In this document: in pieces, positions 26,441 through 37,725 of the stretch
Position numbering within the stretch: position 1 is the stretch's first letter
Layout of the letters: each line of letters starts with the position of its first letter
NCBI RefSeq assembly: GCF_002865645.1
Contig: NW_020194659.1
Span: forward strand, 511,257-563,976
Length of the DNA: 52,720 nucleotides
Reading direction: 5' to 3'
Origin: Hyaloscypha bicolor E
Taxonomy: Eukaryota; Ascomycota; Leotiomycetes; Helotiales; Hyaloscyphaceae
Translations under genes and position numbers: made by a program
Notes under the pieces: generated by a model
Told to the model about the DNA's origin: nothing
What the model saw: the letters and a program-made list of their open reading frames with translations, nothing else
Databases searched by the model: none

Positions 26441-27229
26441 TATTAAAAGCGGCGAGGGAGGGGGTTAGAGGCTTACGAGCCCGTTTTATAAGAAGAGTAG
26501 ATTCTGCTAACTAGTTATAAGCCCGCTTTAAGTAATAGATAGGAGGCATTGTCCTTACTCTAGGAATGTATTTTGTAATGATTTAATCAAGTGGTGGTTG
26601 AGTAATTAGAAATAGAAGGTGGAATTGTATAGCTAGAAACACGCTTTTAGTACTAAGACGCGTTTTCGCTAAAAAATAAAAAATAAAAAAATAAAAACCG
26701 CGATTTTAGCGATCGTTTTGTATGTTGCCGTACTGCTGTAACGGCTCGTCAGTGCCATCGCTAGTCCGCCTATCAACCCCCTAACGTCGTAAGCGAAACA
26801 TACGAGTTTATGATGAGTGCGGAGAAGAAGGCGCTCTGCAACTGGGTCTCTGATCCATTCGATAATTTACGAGATCTCAGCCCCGCGGGTTGATCAGATG
26901 TCTCGGATCTAACCGATCGTTCCCGTTGGGCACTCGGAGTTGAAAGTCTCTTGACTCGAGGCCTAGACTTGTCCAAAAGGCACCATGTAGAACAGTCACA
27001 CGCATCTCAACATCCTAATCAAGAATAAAACACTAACAAGTTCCTGTATTGCTCTCATTGAAGTCACCGTCTTTAACTCAAGTAATAGGAGAATGTCGAG
27101 AACTATATGCCTTACGGCCACCTACTAACCGGAAGCGTGCACCGCCATTTTGTTTACATCTGACTCATGAATGCCTGACCAAGTTTGCATCGACATAGGG
27201 TGAAGTATGCTTGAACTTGCTGCCGCATG
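26441..27229. other. Intergenic edge of the gene island, no gene recognised
   Basis: Base composition switches to near-balanced at about 26,440. A short stem (CGCTAAAA at 26,668 with TTTTAGCG at 26,704) encloses an A-rich loop. An open frame at 26,773-26,976 on the minus strand starts with TTG, has no intron signals and no family resemblance, so I do not call it. Bases 27,000-27,229 lie downstream of the aquaporin stop and presumably include its 3' untranslated region. Confidence 0.5.
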
Positions 27230-28524
27230 CTACTTAACCTCCGTCCCTGTCTCGCGAATCGCGGCTACCCCGTGATTAAACTTACTATCGGGGTGATCTT
27301 CCCCACTTCTCTCAGATGTTCCCTCTCTAGCCTCACCAACGGGTCGTTTAACTACAATTCCTTGTCAGTATATCACTATATAAATTCGTTTAGCATTGAA
27401 CATACCTTGAAAGCATCTAAGGTCAACTTCACCCCTCGCGCCAAGGGCACTCTCCTCATCACTGTACAACAAGCCAACTATCTCCTTTCCGCCATCCTGT
27501 CCAGGATTCGCAGTCTCGTAGCACAGCATCTTGAACAACTTGTAGATCCCCGCTGCCACGAAAGCACCCATGAATGGTCCGAGCCAGTAAATCCAGTGAT
27601 ACGATGGGAAACTTGCGTTTACGACATCGGGGCCCAAAGCACGAGCTGGGTTCACGCCGCAACCTGTGTAATAAACAGCTGGGTAGGAAATGTCAGCCAT
27701 GGAATCCATTCTGTCCGGTATATCGTGATCTGCTCTTGAGAATATCTGAATGAAGAGGTGGAAAGGAAGTCGGTAAAGAAGGGTGGAATGTACCAGTCAT
27801 ATGACATACAAACAGCGTCATCCCGATACCGATGGGAGCCAGAAACGTAGCTCTATGTTTCTCAACCGCCAACATAAAAATGACCACCAAGAACTGAATC
27901 GTGAGAAACATCTCTATGAAAAGTCCTTGGACGATTGAGGTTCCTGCTCCCAAAGAAACATTAACGAGCAAGGGTCCAGGAAAGAGAGCCGAAACGACAC
28001 CTGCAGCGGCGATGCCGGCTAGGATTTGGCATGGAAAGACGAGGAGACCTCGAATTGGGGGCACGGCTCCGATGAGGACGAGGCCGAGGGTGACCTGAAA
28101 GGTTTCAACATTGCAAAATTACAATAAATTATGAATGAGCGAGAGTTTGAATGGGTTGAGAAACGAAGAGAGAGAAACATACAGCAGGGTTCAACATGCC
28201 CCCGTTAATCCGATAGAAAGCCCACACATTCACAGTAACTGAAACACCAAACGCAGCTGCAACAAACAGCAACGCTGATGTATCTAGGACGAAAGGATGG
28301 GTGCTTGCTTCATTTTTCAAGGCAATGACCGCGATTTGTGTTGGCGCGAAGGAGAAGAAGAGGAAGAGGAAGGTTCCGAGGAACTCGCCAGTCATGACGA
28401 CGAAATGGTTGCGGATTGTGTTGCGAGATCCGGTGGTCCAGTTCCCTAGGGAATGGGTTTTGGTGATTGAGGTTGAGGTTGAGGTTGGGTTGTTAGCGGC
28501 ATGGTTGATGGTATCCCGACCCAT
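27230..28524 (-). CDS. Aquaporin (major intrinsic protein), four exons
   Basis: Membrane channel of the MIP family, moving water and possibly small solutes. Exons 28,524-28,183, 28,094-27,794, 27,678-27,406 and 27,351-27,230, joined by introns of 88, 115 and 54 bases with GT donors and AG acceptors, give 345 residues in one open frame. Six hydrophobic segments are visible (about residues 41-60, 82-104, 118-142, 165-188, 195-216, 240-262). Both pore half-helices carry their motif: GGMLNPAVT (NPA at 112-114, interrupted by intron 1) and [12 protein letters not shown] (NPA 224-226, with the conserved Arg 227). YHWIYWLGP and YETANPGQD near the C-terminus are typical of filamentous-fungal aquaporins. 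The first loop has Met where classic aquaporins have His (SGAHxNPAVT). The last exon adds a hydrophilic tail rich in Glu, Arg and Lys. The start ATG follows TCAAA, and no upstream in-frame alternative is needed. The acceptor of intron 2 is the least certain: I chose the one giving TAVYYTG, which restores family length. No disabling change seen. Confidence 0.88.
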
Positions 28525-28722
28525 TTTGAGGTACGAAAGTGGAGGAAAATGTGGTGTATGGGAATATAAGGAATGTACTTGGACTGAATGAAAAGTTCAA
28601 GTGTGTCTGGAATAGAATTTGTAAATTTTGAAGGGGGAATGAGGATTCTTGAGAGCCGGTAGAGCAGCTTTTTTTCTCTGCTTTTAAAAAGTCAGAGCAT
28701 CCAAAATAACAGCAGAGGAGGT

Positions 28723-28730
28723 CTTATATA
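28723..28730 (-). promoter_or_regulatory. TATA-like box upstream of the aquaporin
   Basis: TATATAAG on the minus strand, about 200 bases before the start codon, in an otherwise GC-balanced region. Position fits a core promoter with a 150-170-base leader, but this is inferred from spacing only. Confidence 0.35.
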
Positions 28731-28982
28731 CACACCAAGTTGTAGAATTGACGCATACTTAGGCTTGTGAGTGCTAGCCAACATGCGGAATGTCGTGCCC
28801 TTCTCAAGAATATGCAGGCGAGAATCTCGAAACATACGGATCGGGCGCCTTGCGTGTCGGGCAGCTACCTGGTCGGGCGAAGCCACACGCATATATGCAC
28901 TCACGAGCTGAGTAAGGACAGAAAACCCTTCTTCCGCTATCGTGGAACTTGACTTCTAGGAAGAAGAAATGTGGCTGCTATA

Positions 28983-29415
28983 ATAGTCGGTTCGTCCTTC
29001 TTCATAAGCAGTCGATTACAATCGGGGAAAGTAAGTATCCCGGCGAGAATTCATATAGGAAACCCTACTAAAAAATTATAATAATTTTTAGGGTAATTTT
29101 ACTTATAAAAATAGTCGCGAAACGATCGCAATTAAATCTTAAACTAATTAAATAATCTATATTATAATATAAATTTTTATTCTAACTTACTAGAATTACT
29201 TATTAATATATAGAGATATATCTTAAAAATTATAAGAATATATATTATAAAGGGGGGGAGAGTTATTCTTATTTTTAAGGCGTTTTCGCAATAATTTTTA
29301 TTTTGATTTTCTTACTAAAATCGCATATAAATTCTCGCTAGGACACTTTCTTTCGCGGGATACTTGCTTTCCCCGACTACAAGCGACTGCTTATAAAGAA
29401 GGACGAACCGACCAT
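28983..29415. mobile_element. 433-bp MITE with 60-bp terminal inverted repeats
   Basis: The ends match as inverted repeats over 60 bases (ATAGTCGGTTCGTCCTTCTT at the left; ATGGTCGGTTCGTCCTTCTT read inward from the right), with 7 mismatches of which 6 are transitions. A further match (GCGAGAATTCATAT/GCGAGAATTTATAT) follows a 17-base indel. TA dinucleotides flank both sides (28,981-28,982 and 29,416-29,417), as in Tc1/mariner-type insertions. The interior is AT-rich and has no coding capacity, so movement would need a transposase supplied elsewhere. The tips share AGTCGGT with the 3.2-kb elements in this window, which hints at a related transposase but does not prove it. Confidence 0.8.
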
Positions 29416-29417
29416 TA

Positions 29418-30120
29418 CCTCTGGTATAGTCGTGATGTGAGGTGTTGTGGTTTCATGGTCAGGCCACCCTTTTCGTTGCTGCAGTGTCTCACTACTCGGT
29501 GTGGCCACTTTCACGCCACCTCGAAGGTTTCTCGAACACTAAGCATGCCTTCATGCAGCAGAAAGTTCATCCTTTCGCAAGGTTTTGCCCGGTTAGGAGG
29601 GTTTGCAACGCCGATGTGACGAATTGAAGATCAATTCCCTAATTTGGAGCAGCTGTTGACCAAACAGCAGCGCATCCGTGGTTTTGCTCACGCCCTAATC
29701 AGCCGTGACGAAGGGGTTTAGCCTATTTATCAACCAGTTACAAGACACATTCAAGCTGGACCTGGTTGTTTACCTAAGGCTTATAAAATCATTTGGCATT
29801 CAACGTCTATAGCATCACTGCAATATACCCTTCATGTATTAAGGCCCAATACTACATTCAGATTTCGACAAAGAGAGCCTGTCGTAGGATTTCACTACCG
29901 CTGCGGTCCGTTGAGGTAAAGTGTACCCTTGTACCCCGGCTATAGGTGATGTGTCAGCCATTGTGCCGATGTCGTAACTTCAAATTTGACCCTGCTGCCT
30001 GTGGAGGACTCAAGGTGAAATCTAGTCTCCCATTCCCTATTCCTCGAAACGTTTCGCTCTGGTTCCCCACGTTCGCAATGTATTCAACTTGTACTCGCAG
30101 GTCGGGGCTCGACTGAACCA
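29418..30120. other. GC-balanced intergenic stretch, possible protein relic
   Basis: No intact gene. On the minus strand, about 30,120-29,870 reads LLAHLVQSSPDLRVQVEYIA, then after a frame change FHLESSTGSRVKFEVTTSAQ and PGYKGTLYLNGPQR. This has the composition of real protein, but I cannot name a family. Open frames at 29,437-29,627 on the plus strand overlap each other in two frames and look like chance. Confidence 0.25.
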
Positions 30121-30143
30121 AATGCGCAAGCAGTGTGTTAAAT

Positions 30144-30188
30144 AAGTAGAGTAGAGTAGAGTAACGGGTGTTACTCTTACTCTACTTA
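30144..30188. repeat. Imperfect hairpin of AGTAGAGT repeats
   Basis: A left arm AAGTAGAGTAGAGTAGAGTA and a right arm complementary to AAGTAGAGTAAGAGTAAC flank GGGT. A second palindromic run (GAGTAATCACTTAAGTTACT) follows at 30,198-30,226. This might be the terminus of a transposon, but I found no partner end. Confidence 0.4.
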
Positions 30189-30302
30189 ATACTCATTGAG
30201 TAATCACTTAAGTTACTTGAGTAATACATCACGTGACTGCATATGGGGGGTGGCCGCCTCTCTAAGCCTAATTGGGAATGCGCTATATCGTATTAAGCTA
30301 AG

Positions 30303-30321
30303 CGTCGCTCGGTAAGCGACG
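30303..30321. repeat. Short perfect hairpin at the island edge
   Basis: CGTCGCT and AGCGACG pair across a five-base loop, just before the sequence turns AT-rich at about 30,360. No T-run follows on either strand, so it is not called a terminator. Confidence 0.4.
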
Positions 30322-31489
30322 TGGAAGCGATGAGAATAACCTCGATTTTCAACGTCACCCCTTTACCTTATTAATAATATAATTACTAACTCTATGATTT
30401 TAAATTAATTAAAGATATGACTCACTACTTTAAAATTAAGAGAAGCTTTATAATTAGAAGAATAATAGAGAATCGTTTAGAATATTAGACATTTTTATAT
30501 AAATAAGTAATTCCTTTCGGCTTTTTAACTCTTATTTTTATTTTAAATACGAATATCTTAATAACTATAAGTCTTATTAAAACGATTTCTATTATATACT
30601 TACTTCCTTATATATATACTATACGAATATATCTTAATTAAATAATATTAAATAGAATATTCTATAAAATAAAACCAATTTTAAATTAAAACTTTTAAAA
30701 AAAATAATTTAATCTCTTTAAGTTTAATTATATCTCTAAGACTTTAAACCCTCTTAAGAATAATCTTAAGGATCTTTAAGCCTTTAAATCGATTACTATT
30801 TAATATCTAATTTTAAAGATTTAATAATTAATATATTTATAATAAAAAGTAATATAACTAAAAGATTAATAAGTTTATAAGTAATTATATATTATATATT
30901 AAGTATTTTTATAAAATAATAAACTTAAAGATTATAAAATAAAGTATAAACCTTTATAAGTTATATATTTTTAATAAAAATTAATAATATATTAATTTAA
31001 GAATTTAAGAATTTAAAAAGATTTAAATTAACTTATTATAAAAGAGGCTTATAATCGAGTATTTATAATTATTATAAAGTCTTTTAATATTAATTACTTT
31101 AAGAGATTATTATTATAATTAAAAATATTTCTTTTTAAGTAATTATAATAAAAGTATTATTATTTATATTAAACTAACTTATATTTAATAAAATATCGGC
31201 TTTATATTTTAAAGTTCTTATAAATAAATTTACTTTAATTTATAATAATAATATTAAATCTTAAAATACTTAAATTATTATAAATTAAAATACTTATCTT
31301 AAGATTATTATATAAGTTAAATTCTTATATAAATATAATTCTTTTATTTATTTATTTATAATTAAATATTTTATAAATAAAGATTTTAAATTAAAATCTT
31401 ATTTATTAATTATAAATAATATATTTAATACATATTTTAATATATATTTTAATATATAATATAGTTTATTAAAACTAGAATAGGCATTA

Positions 31490-31673
31490 ATAACTTATTA
31501 ATAACTTATTAATAAAAGTGGGTCTAATTAAGACTTTAAATTTTGGAGTAAAATTTTTATTCGCTAAATTTCAAGCATTAATTACTAAATTTTTAAGCTC
31601 TACTTACTATATTTCTAGGCTATAATTATTAAAGCTAAGACCCACTTTTATTTATAAGTTATTAATAAGCTAT
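31490..31673. mobile_element. 184-bp MITE with 35-bp inverted repeats
   Basis: Together with the flanking TA duplications (31,488-31,489 and 31,674-31,675) the two 37-base ends are inverted copies with two mismatches. They begin ATAACTTATTAATAACTTAT on the left and ATAGCTTATTAATAACTTAT read inward from the right, and both end at AAAAGTGGGTC. The interior has no coding capacity. The near-perfect arms in a heavily mutated neighbourhood suggest it is younger than its surroundings or too short for RIP. Confidence 0.7.
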
Positions 31674-31699
31674 TACTACTTACTCTAATTAAAACCTTA

Positions 31700-33330
31700 T
31701 ATACTTTTCTTAGTTTTATTACTTTCTTACTTTAATATACGTTTTCTTAATAATTATAAATATTAATTTAAACTTAAGAAATACGAATTATCTTAGTTAT
31801 TAAAGTTATTTAAATACTTAAAAAATTAAGTTATTAAAAGATTATAAAGATCTATAAAGTTCCCGAATTTACCTTATATAATAAAATAAATAACTAAACT
31901 ATTCTTTTTAAATATTAACTAGTAAATACTAATTTAAATAAACTTAAGAAGTAAATTATTATTAATTATATACTTAATCGGGATTTTAGAAGGGTTTCTC
32001 TTTAATAGGCTAATATAAAAGATATAATAAATTAATTATAAAAAACTTATTATATAAAACCTATTAATAAACTCTAAGTATATTACTTTATATAATATTA
32101 CTTAAAGTTAAAAACACGTTTTAATTACGTTTATAACTTCTAAAGAGTCTTATATAAAGATCCTAAGCTAATTAATATATGGTTTTAATTAGTAGAGAAT
32201 ATATAAACGAAGTATAATATAATAAATAGTAATTTTTATAACTTTAATAAGACTAACTTTTTAATAAGCCTAAATATATTTTAAATAGTTATTATATATA
32301 TTAATTAATATAATAAAGTTAAAGAAATATTACTAAGTAATCGGGAATAAGTAATAGCTATTATTTATATTAATAATAAAAGTTAAGATATTAACTATTT
32401 TACGAACTAATATTTTAAGACCGACCTCTTATATAATTAAGTTATTAAACTTATAAATAATAAAACAAGTCTAGAATAACTAAAATACTTTAATAAATAT
32501 ATTACTCTTTATATAAAAGGCTTATATTAGATACTAGTTCTAGATAAGTATAAAAGTTATGAATTAATTAAATTCTAAGACTATTATAAGTCTTATAATA
32601 TTATAACTATTAAATTACCTTCTTACTTTTCTTATTTAACTTAATTACTTAATATTAGATATTTTAATATATTAAAGTAAATATATAACTAGTAAATTAA
32701 AGACTTTATAAAAGCTTATATTTATTATATTATTAAGATTGAGTTTCTTATAACTTTTAAAGTAGTATATTTATAATTAATTATAGTTTAAAATACTTAA
32801 ATTAGATTTTATAAAACTAGCCTAATTTTCTTTAATTCTTAAGTAATAATCTTAAAGCTTAATATTAAGTTACGGACTCTAATACTAACTAGCTTCCTCT
32901 TTAGAAACGCCGACTCTTAAGTCTCTTAAATACTATATAACTCAATTAATACCCTTTTATAAATAACCCTAGTTAGGAATTATATTACTTATTATTAAGA
33001 AAGTTTACTAATATTACTTTTTTTAATAATTATTATATTAATAAAAAGTATAAAGATTTTAACTTATAAGATAACCTTTATATTTACTAAGTTATATATA
33101 TTTTAAATAGTAAATAAAGTATTTTTTAAGTATTATAAAACTAAAAAGAATTATATTTATTAAAAGAAAGTAAATAAGTAAATTCAATATAATAAGTACT
33201 TTAGAGAAAGTTATTAAAACGAGGAGTAATTAAGTACGTAATATTATAAAAATTACAAGAAAACTAGTTATAATATATAGACTTATTAAGAGAATATAGA
33301 TAAATCTAGTTTATTAGATTTTAATTAATT
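31700..33330 (+). pseudogene. pogo/Fot1-type (Tc1/mariner) transposase relic
   Basis: Reading through RIP-type stops, the plus strand gives, in order: VYNF followed by a stop and RVLYKDPKLI (near 32,120-32,170), resembling the segment before the first catalytic block; YNFNKTNFLIS (about 32,235-32,270), the family's FDETGF position with Asp changed to Asn and Glu to Lys; LVLDKYKSYE (about 32,535-32,564), the second catalytic block LVLDGHxSH with its Asp kept; and a C-terminal run at 33,242-33,289 reading YYKNYKKTSYNI, a zinc-knuckle of the CxxCxxxGHNxxTC type in which Cys and His codons have become Tyr. All these changes are G-to-A or C-to-T at TpG/CpA. Terminal inverted repeats were not found. 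Non-functional. Confidence 0.65.
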
Positions 33331-34545
33331 TAATATATTATAATTAAATAATTATAATTTAAAGTAATAAGGTAATAGAAAAGTATATAAAGTTCTAATA
33401 TATATAAGGCCTTAATAAACCACGTTATAATTAATATATACTTAAAATATATAATAACTTAATTACTTTTAATTTAAAAAGAATATAAACTAATAAATTA
33501 AAACTTAAATAACTCAAATTTTTATATATAAGGATTTAAAGCTAAGATTAAGAAAAATAAAAAGAAATTAGAAAAAGATAATATAAGTTATTTATATATA
33601 TTTAAGAAAAGTTATATAAATTAATTAAGCCTCTTTTATATTTTAAAATAAAGTAGTCTAAATTATTAATATAAATTATAAAATAAAAGTACTTTAAAAA
33701 GAAAAATAAACTTTAAACTTTAATTAAATTCTATTAATATTAATTTATTAAAGAAATTATCTCACTTCTTTTAATATAATAAATCTTTAAGCTTATTAAT
33801 AATAAAGTAATCTTTATTTATATACTATTTATAAAAAAGGCTAAAAATAGCCTCTCTTTAAATAAAAATACAAATATATTCCGAATAGCCTTAATAAGTT
33901 AATAATATATTATTTATTATTATAAAATCTAAAGATTATTATAATATAATATATATAATAATAATAATAAGTTAAGTTTAATTCTTAACTCTTAATAATA
34001 ATATTTTAAGACTTAATTTAATTCCTTAAATTACTCTAGTACTTCCTAATTATTATTATATTATTAATTCTACTCGAAAACTATATAAATTACTTTAAGT
34101 AAATAATTATATTATAAAATTATTTTTAGAATTAAAGTATTATAATTATAATTATATTTAAAGAAAAATACCTTAATATATTATAAGATTATATATAAGA
34201 CTTATTTATACTTTAAATTAAAATAATCTATATTATATTATTAGAATTTAAACTATTTTAACTTAATAGAACTTTAAATAAGTTAGAAATCTATATTAAA
34301 ACTTAATTACTTATACTATTAATATAAAACTTTAATTCTTATAATTTATATTATATAAATTCTAGGTTCTAATTAATATAATTAAACTTATAATCTCTAA
34401 GATAAATATATTTTTTTATTTATTCTTATAATCCTTATTTCTTATTAGATTTATAATTAAGTTGTATTTAGGAATATTTATCTTTATACTAGTAAGATTT
34501 ATTTTTAGATAATATAGAAACTATAATCGATTCTCTAAGTAGCTA

Positions 34546-37500
34546 TAGTCGGTCCGACCCAAATACGACAAAACGGTCGCTCTTTTACGCCCATAATAAC
34601 TTTTCAACCATAACCTTTATTAATTTATACTAAGTAATACGATTATAGAATAGAACTAGGCGAAAAATACCTATTAATCAGATTTTTAATATAATTTGTG
34701 GTTCATTAATAATTAAGGCCTAAAGTATATGGACCCTTTTTACTTTTTTGATTTTTTGTTATATAAAGCGCAAAAATATTTGCTTACTAAGGTTACGTAA
34801 GCCCGGACTTCAGAGAGAGATTAGGGCATCTTACTAGCCTTATTATTAATAAAATAATAATAATTAAGCCCTATAATCTTAATTAAACCTTCCTAAGTAC
34901 TAAATATAGCTTTTTCTAGTACCATATATATTATATATATAGTAGGACTATAATTAAATAGGTTTCAAGCTTACTTTTAGCTAAACTAAATCCATAAACT
35001 TAGCTTCTTATTTAGCTACCTTCTTTCCCTTTCTTTTATATATTATTTCATTCGTCTATTACCTTTTTAGATATCGTTCTATAGCGTTTTTGCTTCTTTA
35101 CGCACCAAGCAGCTTGTTTAATACTTAATCCCTTCCGATATATATCTATCTAGCAGAATATACGGTTATAAAACCTCCGTATAGTCTCAATTAAATAAGC
35201 TTTAAGTGCCTCTATTACCTTAACCTTAGTATCTGGGAAGCTAACCTTCTTTACTTAACGAAATCGAGTTTTACTATACCCCCAGTATATCTCAATTAGG
35301 TTGATTTCGCAGTGGAACTTCGGTAGAAATATAGCCTTATATCCCCGCTCTATAATAAGCTCTTTAATTTAACTCTTCTTCTTAAAGAAGTCTTTGTGAT
35401 TCGAGAGTATACGAGCTAAATAGTACGTTTATTCGATAGCGGGAGGGTATTTAAGGGATATAGTATACTTAGCACCCTTTGGATACTTAAATCTTAAGCC
35501 AGGGATATTATACCCTTACTTAATAAGAATCTATTTCACGCCCTTAGGCTCTCTTTCTCTATTCGGATTAAGTTACTAAAGAACTTATATAGTACCCTGT
35601 AACCCCGGAATTATATACTCCGGTGGGAAATACGTATCCCTCCTATAGGGCTTGATATTACCCTTTTTAATCCCTCCTGGTATCTTATTTATACCAAAGG
35701 CGTTTAGTATACCTTCGCTATACGAAGCGTATACAGAAGACTAATTAAATATTAGAATAGCTATACAATTTGGGTACTTCTATTTAAATATATCAAGCAT
35801 CCTAGTAACCTGTACTAGTAGCTATTTTGTATCCTACTAGGGATCTCTATTTGAGCCTGGATATATAATTTGACGGGCATCCAAATCGGGGTCGTCCGGA
35901 ATAAAAATGCCTTTATTATTCGGTACCCTAATATACCCCTCAGGCCCTATAAATTCAGAATCGTGAATTAGCCTCCCTTTGCTCTTTCCTGGCATTTTTT
36001 ACTAACTATCTGCTAGCCAGAGGCTCTTTTTATAGTCAAAACCATAGAAATAGCTCTTATTATAGAAGTATATTACATGTACCTGAACTCCAATTAGGAG
36101 TAAAGGTTAAATCATATGCCATATACTAGCTTCATCCTCCTTGTACTGGACTATATATAATAAAAGCTTGTTTATTAATAGTAAAAATACCTCTTAATAA
36201 TACTGAATTATATTAGATCATTCGTATCCATTCACATAAAGCCCTTTCTTAGTCTCATGGTAATAAAAGCCAAGCCTAGGGAGCCATAAGTAAGCTGTAC
36301 TACGAGCGATTAGCCTTTCGATTATTAATAATAATCGAGGTAAAATCTCCTAATTAACGGCATTCAGGAAATCGTTTAGTAATATTATTCCAAGCTCTTA
36401 ATTAATTAACCAAGTACGGCAAGCTAAAAAGATGTCCTCGTTATCCAGATAGGAGATACCATTCCTTTTACCACCCCTAGCCTCTAGTAGAATGCCATGC
36501 CACTATTAATAGTAATTAAATAACCCCCTAATTCGCCGAGCTAGTATCTTTCCATTATTAAAGCAGTAATTACTAGAAGCTACTAAGAGTAATATATTGA
36601 TTCTCCCTAGTTAATACTGCCCTGGTTTCAGGAGCTATTAGGTATATTGCCGGAGTAGGTATAAGTCAGTAACTATATATGAAGTATATAAGTCTTTTAT
36701 CTGTACTAGCTTTATATTCACATTGTCAAGGACTTCCTAATAAGTCATTCGTACGTCTAGAGCTTCATTATCTCCGCAAGCGTTTCTAATAAGGGTATCC
36801 AAAAGTAGCTCGTTCGTTCTATTATCTTTATCCTCAAGCCTTTACTCTTTTCTTAATTATATATCCCTAGGGATATTAATTGGCCTCTCAATAATACCGA
36901 ATTATAGCTTCTTTTATTTAAAAGACGGTACGATTATAGGGGTCTTGAGCCTAGTAACTTGAGCATCTTTTGCCCTCTAATCATATATATGCTTTTATTG
37001 AGTTCTCAATAGCTTTGCTAATTCCTTTATTAATTTGGAGACGTACGAGCCTCTGGAAGCTAGAAATAGTATTAGTATACTTATATTATAATATAAAGAT
37101 AAGAAACTTACTAGTCTATACCATAAGTCTTTGCTCTTGCTATGCGAATATAGGCTTCTCCAAAATAATCATCTTATTACTACTAATAATAAGCTTCCGC
37201 TAAACCCAAAAGAGAGTTGAATCTTCAAGCTCTAATTAATCGCCTTATTCAATATCTGAACCATCAGAATCGTCCTCTATATTAGAGGGTTTCCCATACC
37301 GTTCGTTAAGAGTTACTTGGATTATAGCTTCTTTAGCTAGAGTAAGAACTATAATTAAATCAAGAGTTAAATCAGCTCGCTTGCACTTCTGAAGGCTTAC
37401 AGAGGTAGCCATTGGAAGTATTCAAAAGGGGTACTTGATTAGGTTTGTGGTTATTGAGATATTAATATAATTATGGAAGAGCGGTCAATCTGGGGGGGCA

Positions 37501-37723
37501 GTCACGTGATAGCCAAAGTTAAAAAATAACCATACAAAGCGCAAAAATATTTGCTCGCTTAATTACATATATTATAACTCCCTTAATAATAAAGATATTA
37601 TAATTTTGAGACTATATAATTAATTCCTAGCGTATATAGTATAGTTTTAATTAATACGATTTATATCAATTAGTATTATGGTGGTTTTTTTTTTTTTTTG
37701 TCGTGTTTGGGTCGGACCGACTA
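34546..37723 (-). mobile_element. Tc1/mariner-like DNA transposon, copy A (3,178 bp)
   Basis: The ends are inverted repeats: TAGTCGGTCCGACCCAAATA at the left and its counterpart at the right (TAGTCGGTCCGACCCAAACA read inward), flanked by TA on both sides (34,544-34,545; 37,724-37,725). The minus strand encodes a large DDE transposase relic. An identical 20-bp motif, AAAGCGCAAAAATATTTGCT, lies in direct orientation near both ends (34,765-34,784 and 37,536-37,555), a plausible transposase-binding site. Copy A is clearly related along its length to copy B at 40,434 but retains more CpA and TpG, so it is less RIP-mutated. Confidence 0.88.
35048..37412 (-). pseudogene. DDE transposase relic of copy A
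   Basis: Starts at ATG 37,412 (MATSVSLQKCKRADL...) and is open for about 69 codons before a TAA in a position where CAA is expected. Later segments read KGIFIPDDPDLDARQIIYPG, then AILIFN, a stop and SSVYAS (about 35,721-35,761; the family has IFDQSSxHAS), and FHCEINLIEIYWGY (35,284-35,322; the family has FHCELNPIExYWG, the catalytic Glu block). The Pro-to-Leu change there is a CpA-to-TpA change. It ends at TGA 35,050. About 788 codons' length matches large fungal Tc1/mariner transposases. Many TAG/TAA codons stand where Trp or Gln is expected. Dead. Confidence 0.75.
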
Positions 37724-37725
37724 TA

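Larger units (their letters stand above)
30360..34540. other. AT-rich, RIP-degraded block
   Basis: Same CpA/TpG depletion as the first 26 kb. It holds a pogo/Fot1 transposase relic (about 31,700-33,330) and a 184-bp MITE (31,490-31,673). The remaining stretches (30,360-31,480 and 33,340-34,540) showed no recognisable coding or terminal repeats. Confidence 0.8.

Noticed and set aside
26773..26976. 67-codon open frame on the minus strand
   Set aside because: Starts with TTG, no family resemblance, no splice context; lies in intergenic DNA.
27227..27739. 170-codon open frame on the plus strand
   Set aside because: Antisense shadow of aquaporin exons 3 and 4, which have family motifs and splice sites.
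28692..28952. Short frames on both strands upstream of the aquaporin
   Set aside because: Overlap the promoter region and each other; no recognisable features.
29437..29627. Two overlapping plus-strand frames of about 60 codons
   Set aside because: Neither has family resemblance; two frames over the same bases suggests chance.
36970..37203. 77-codon plus-strand frame
   Set aside because: Lies antisense to the transposase relic of copy A; the composition comes from RIP-mutated sequence.
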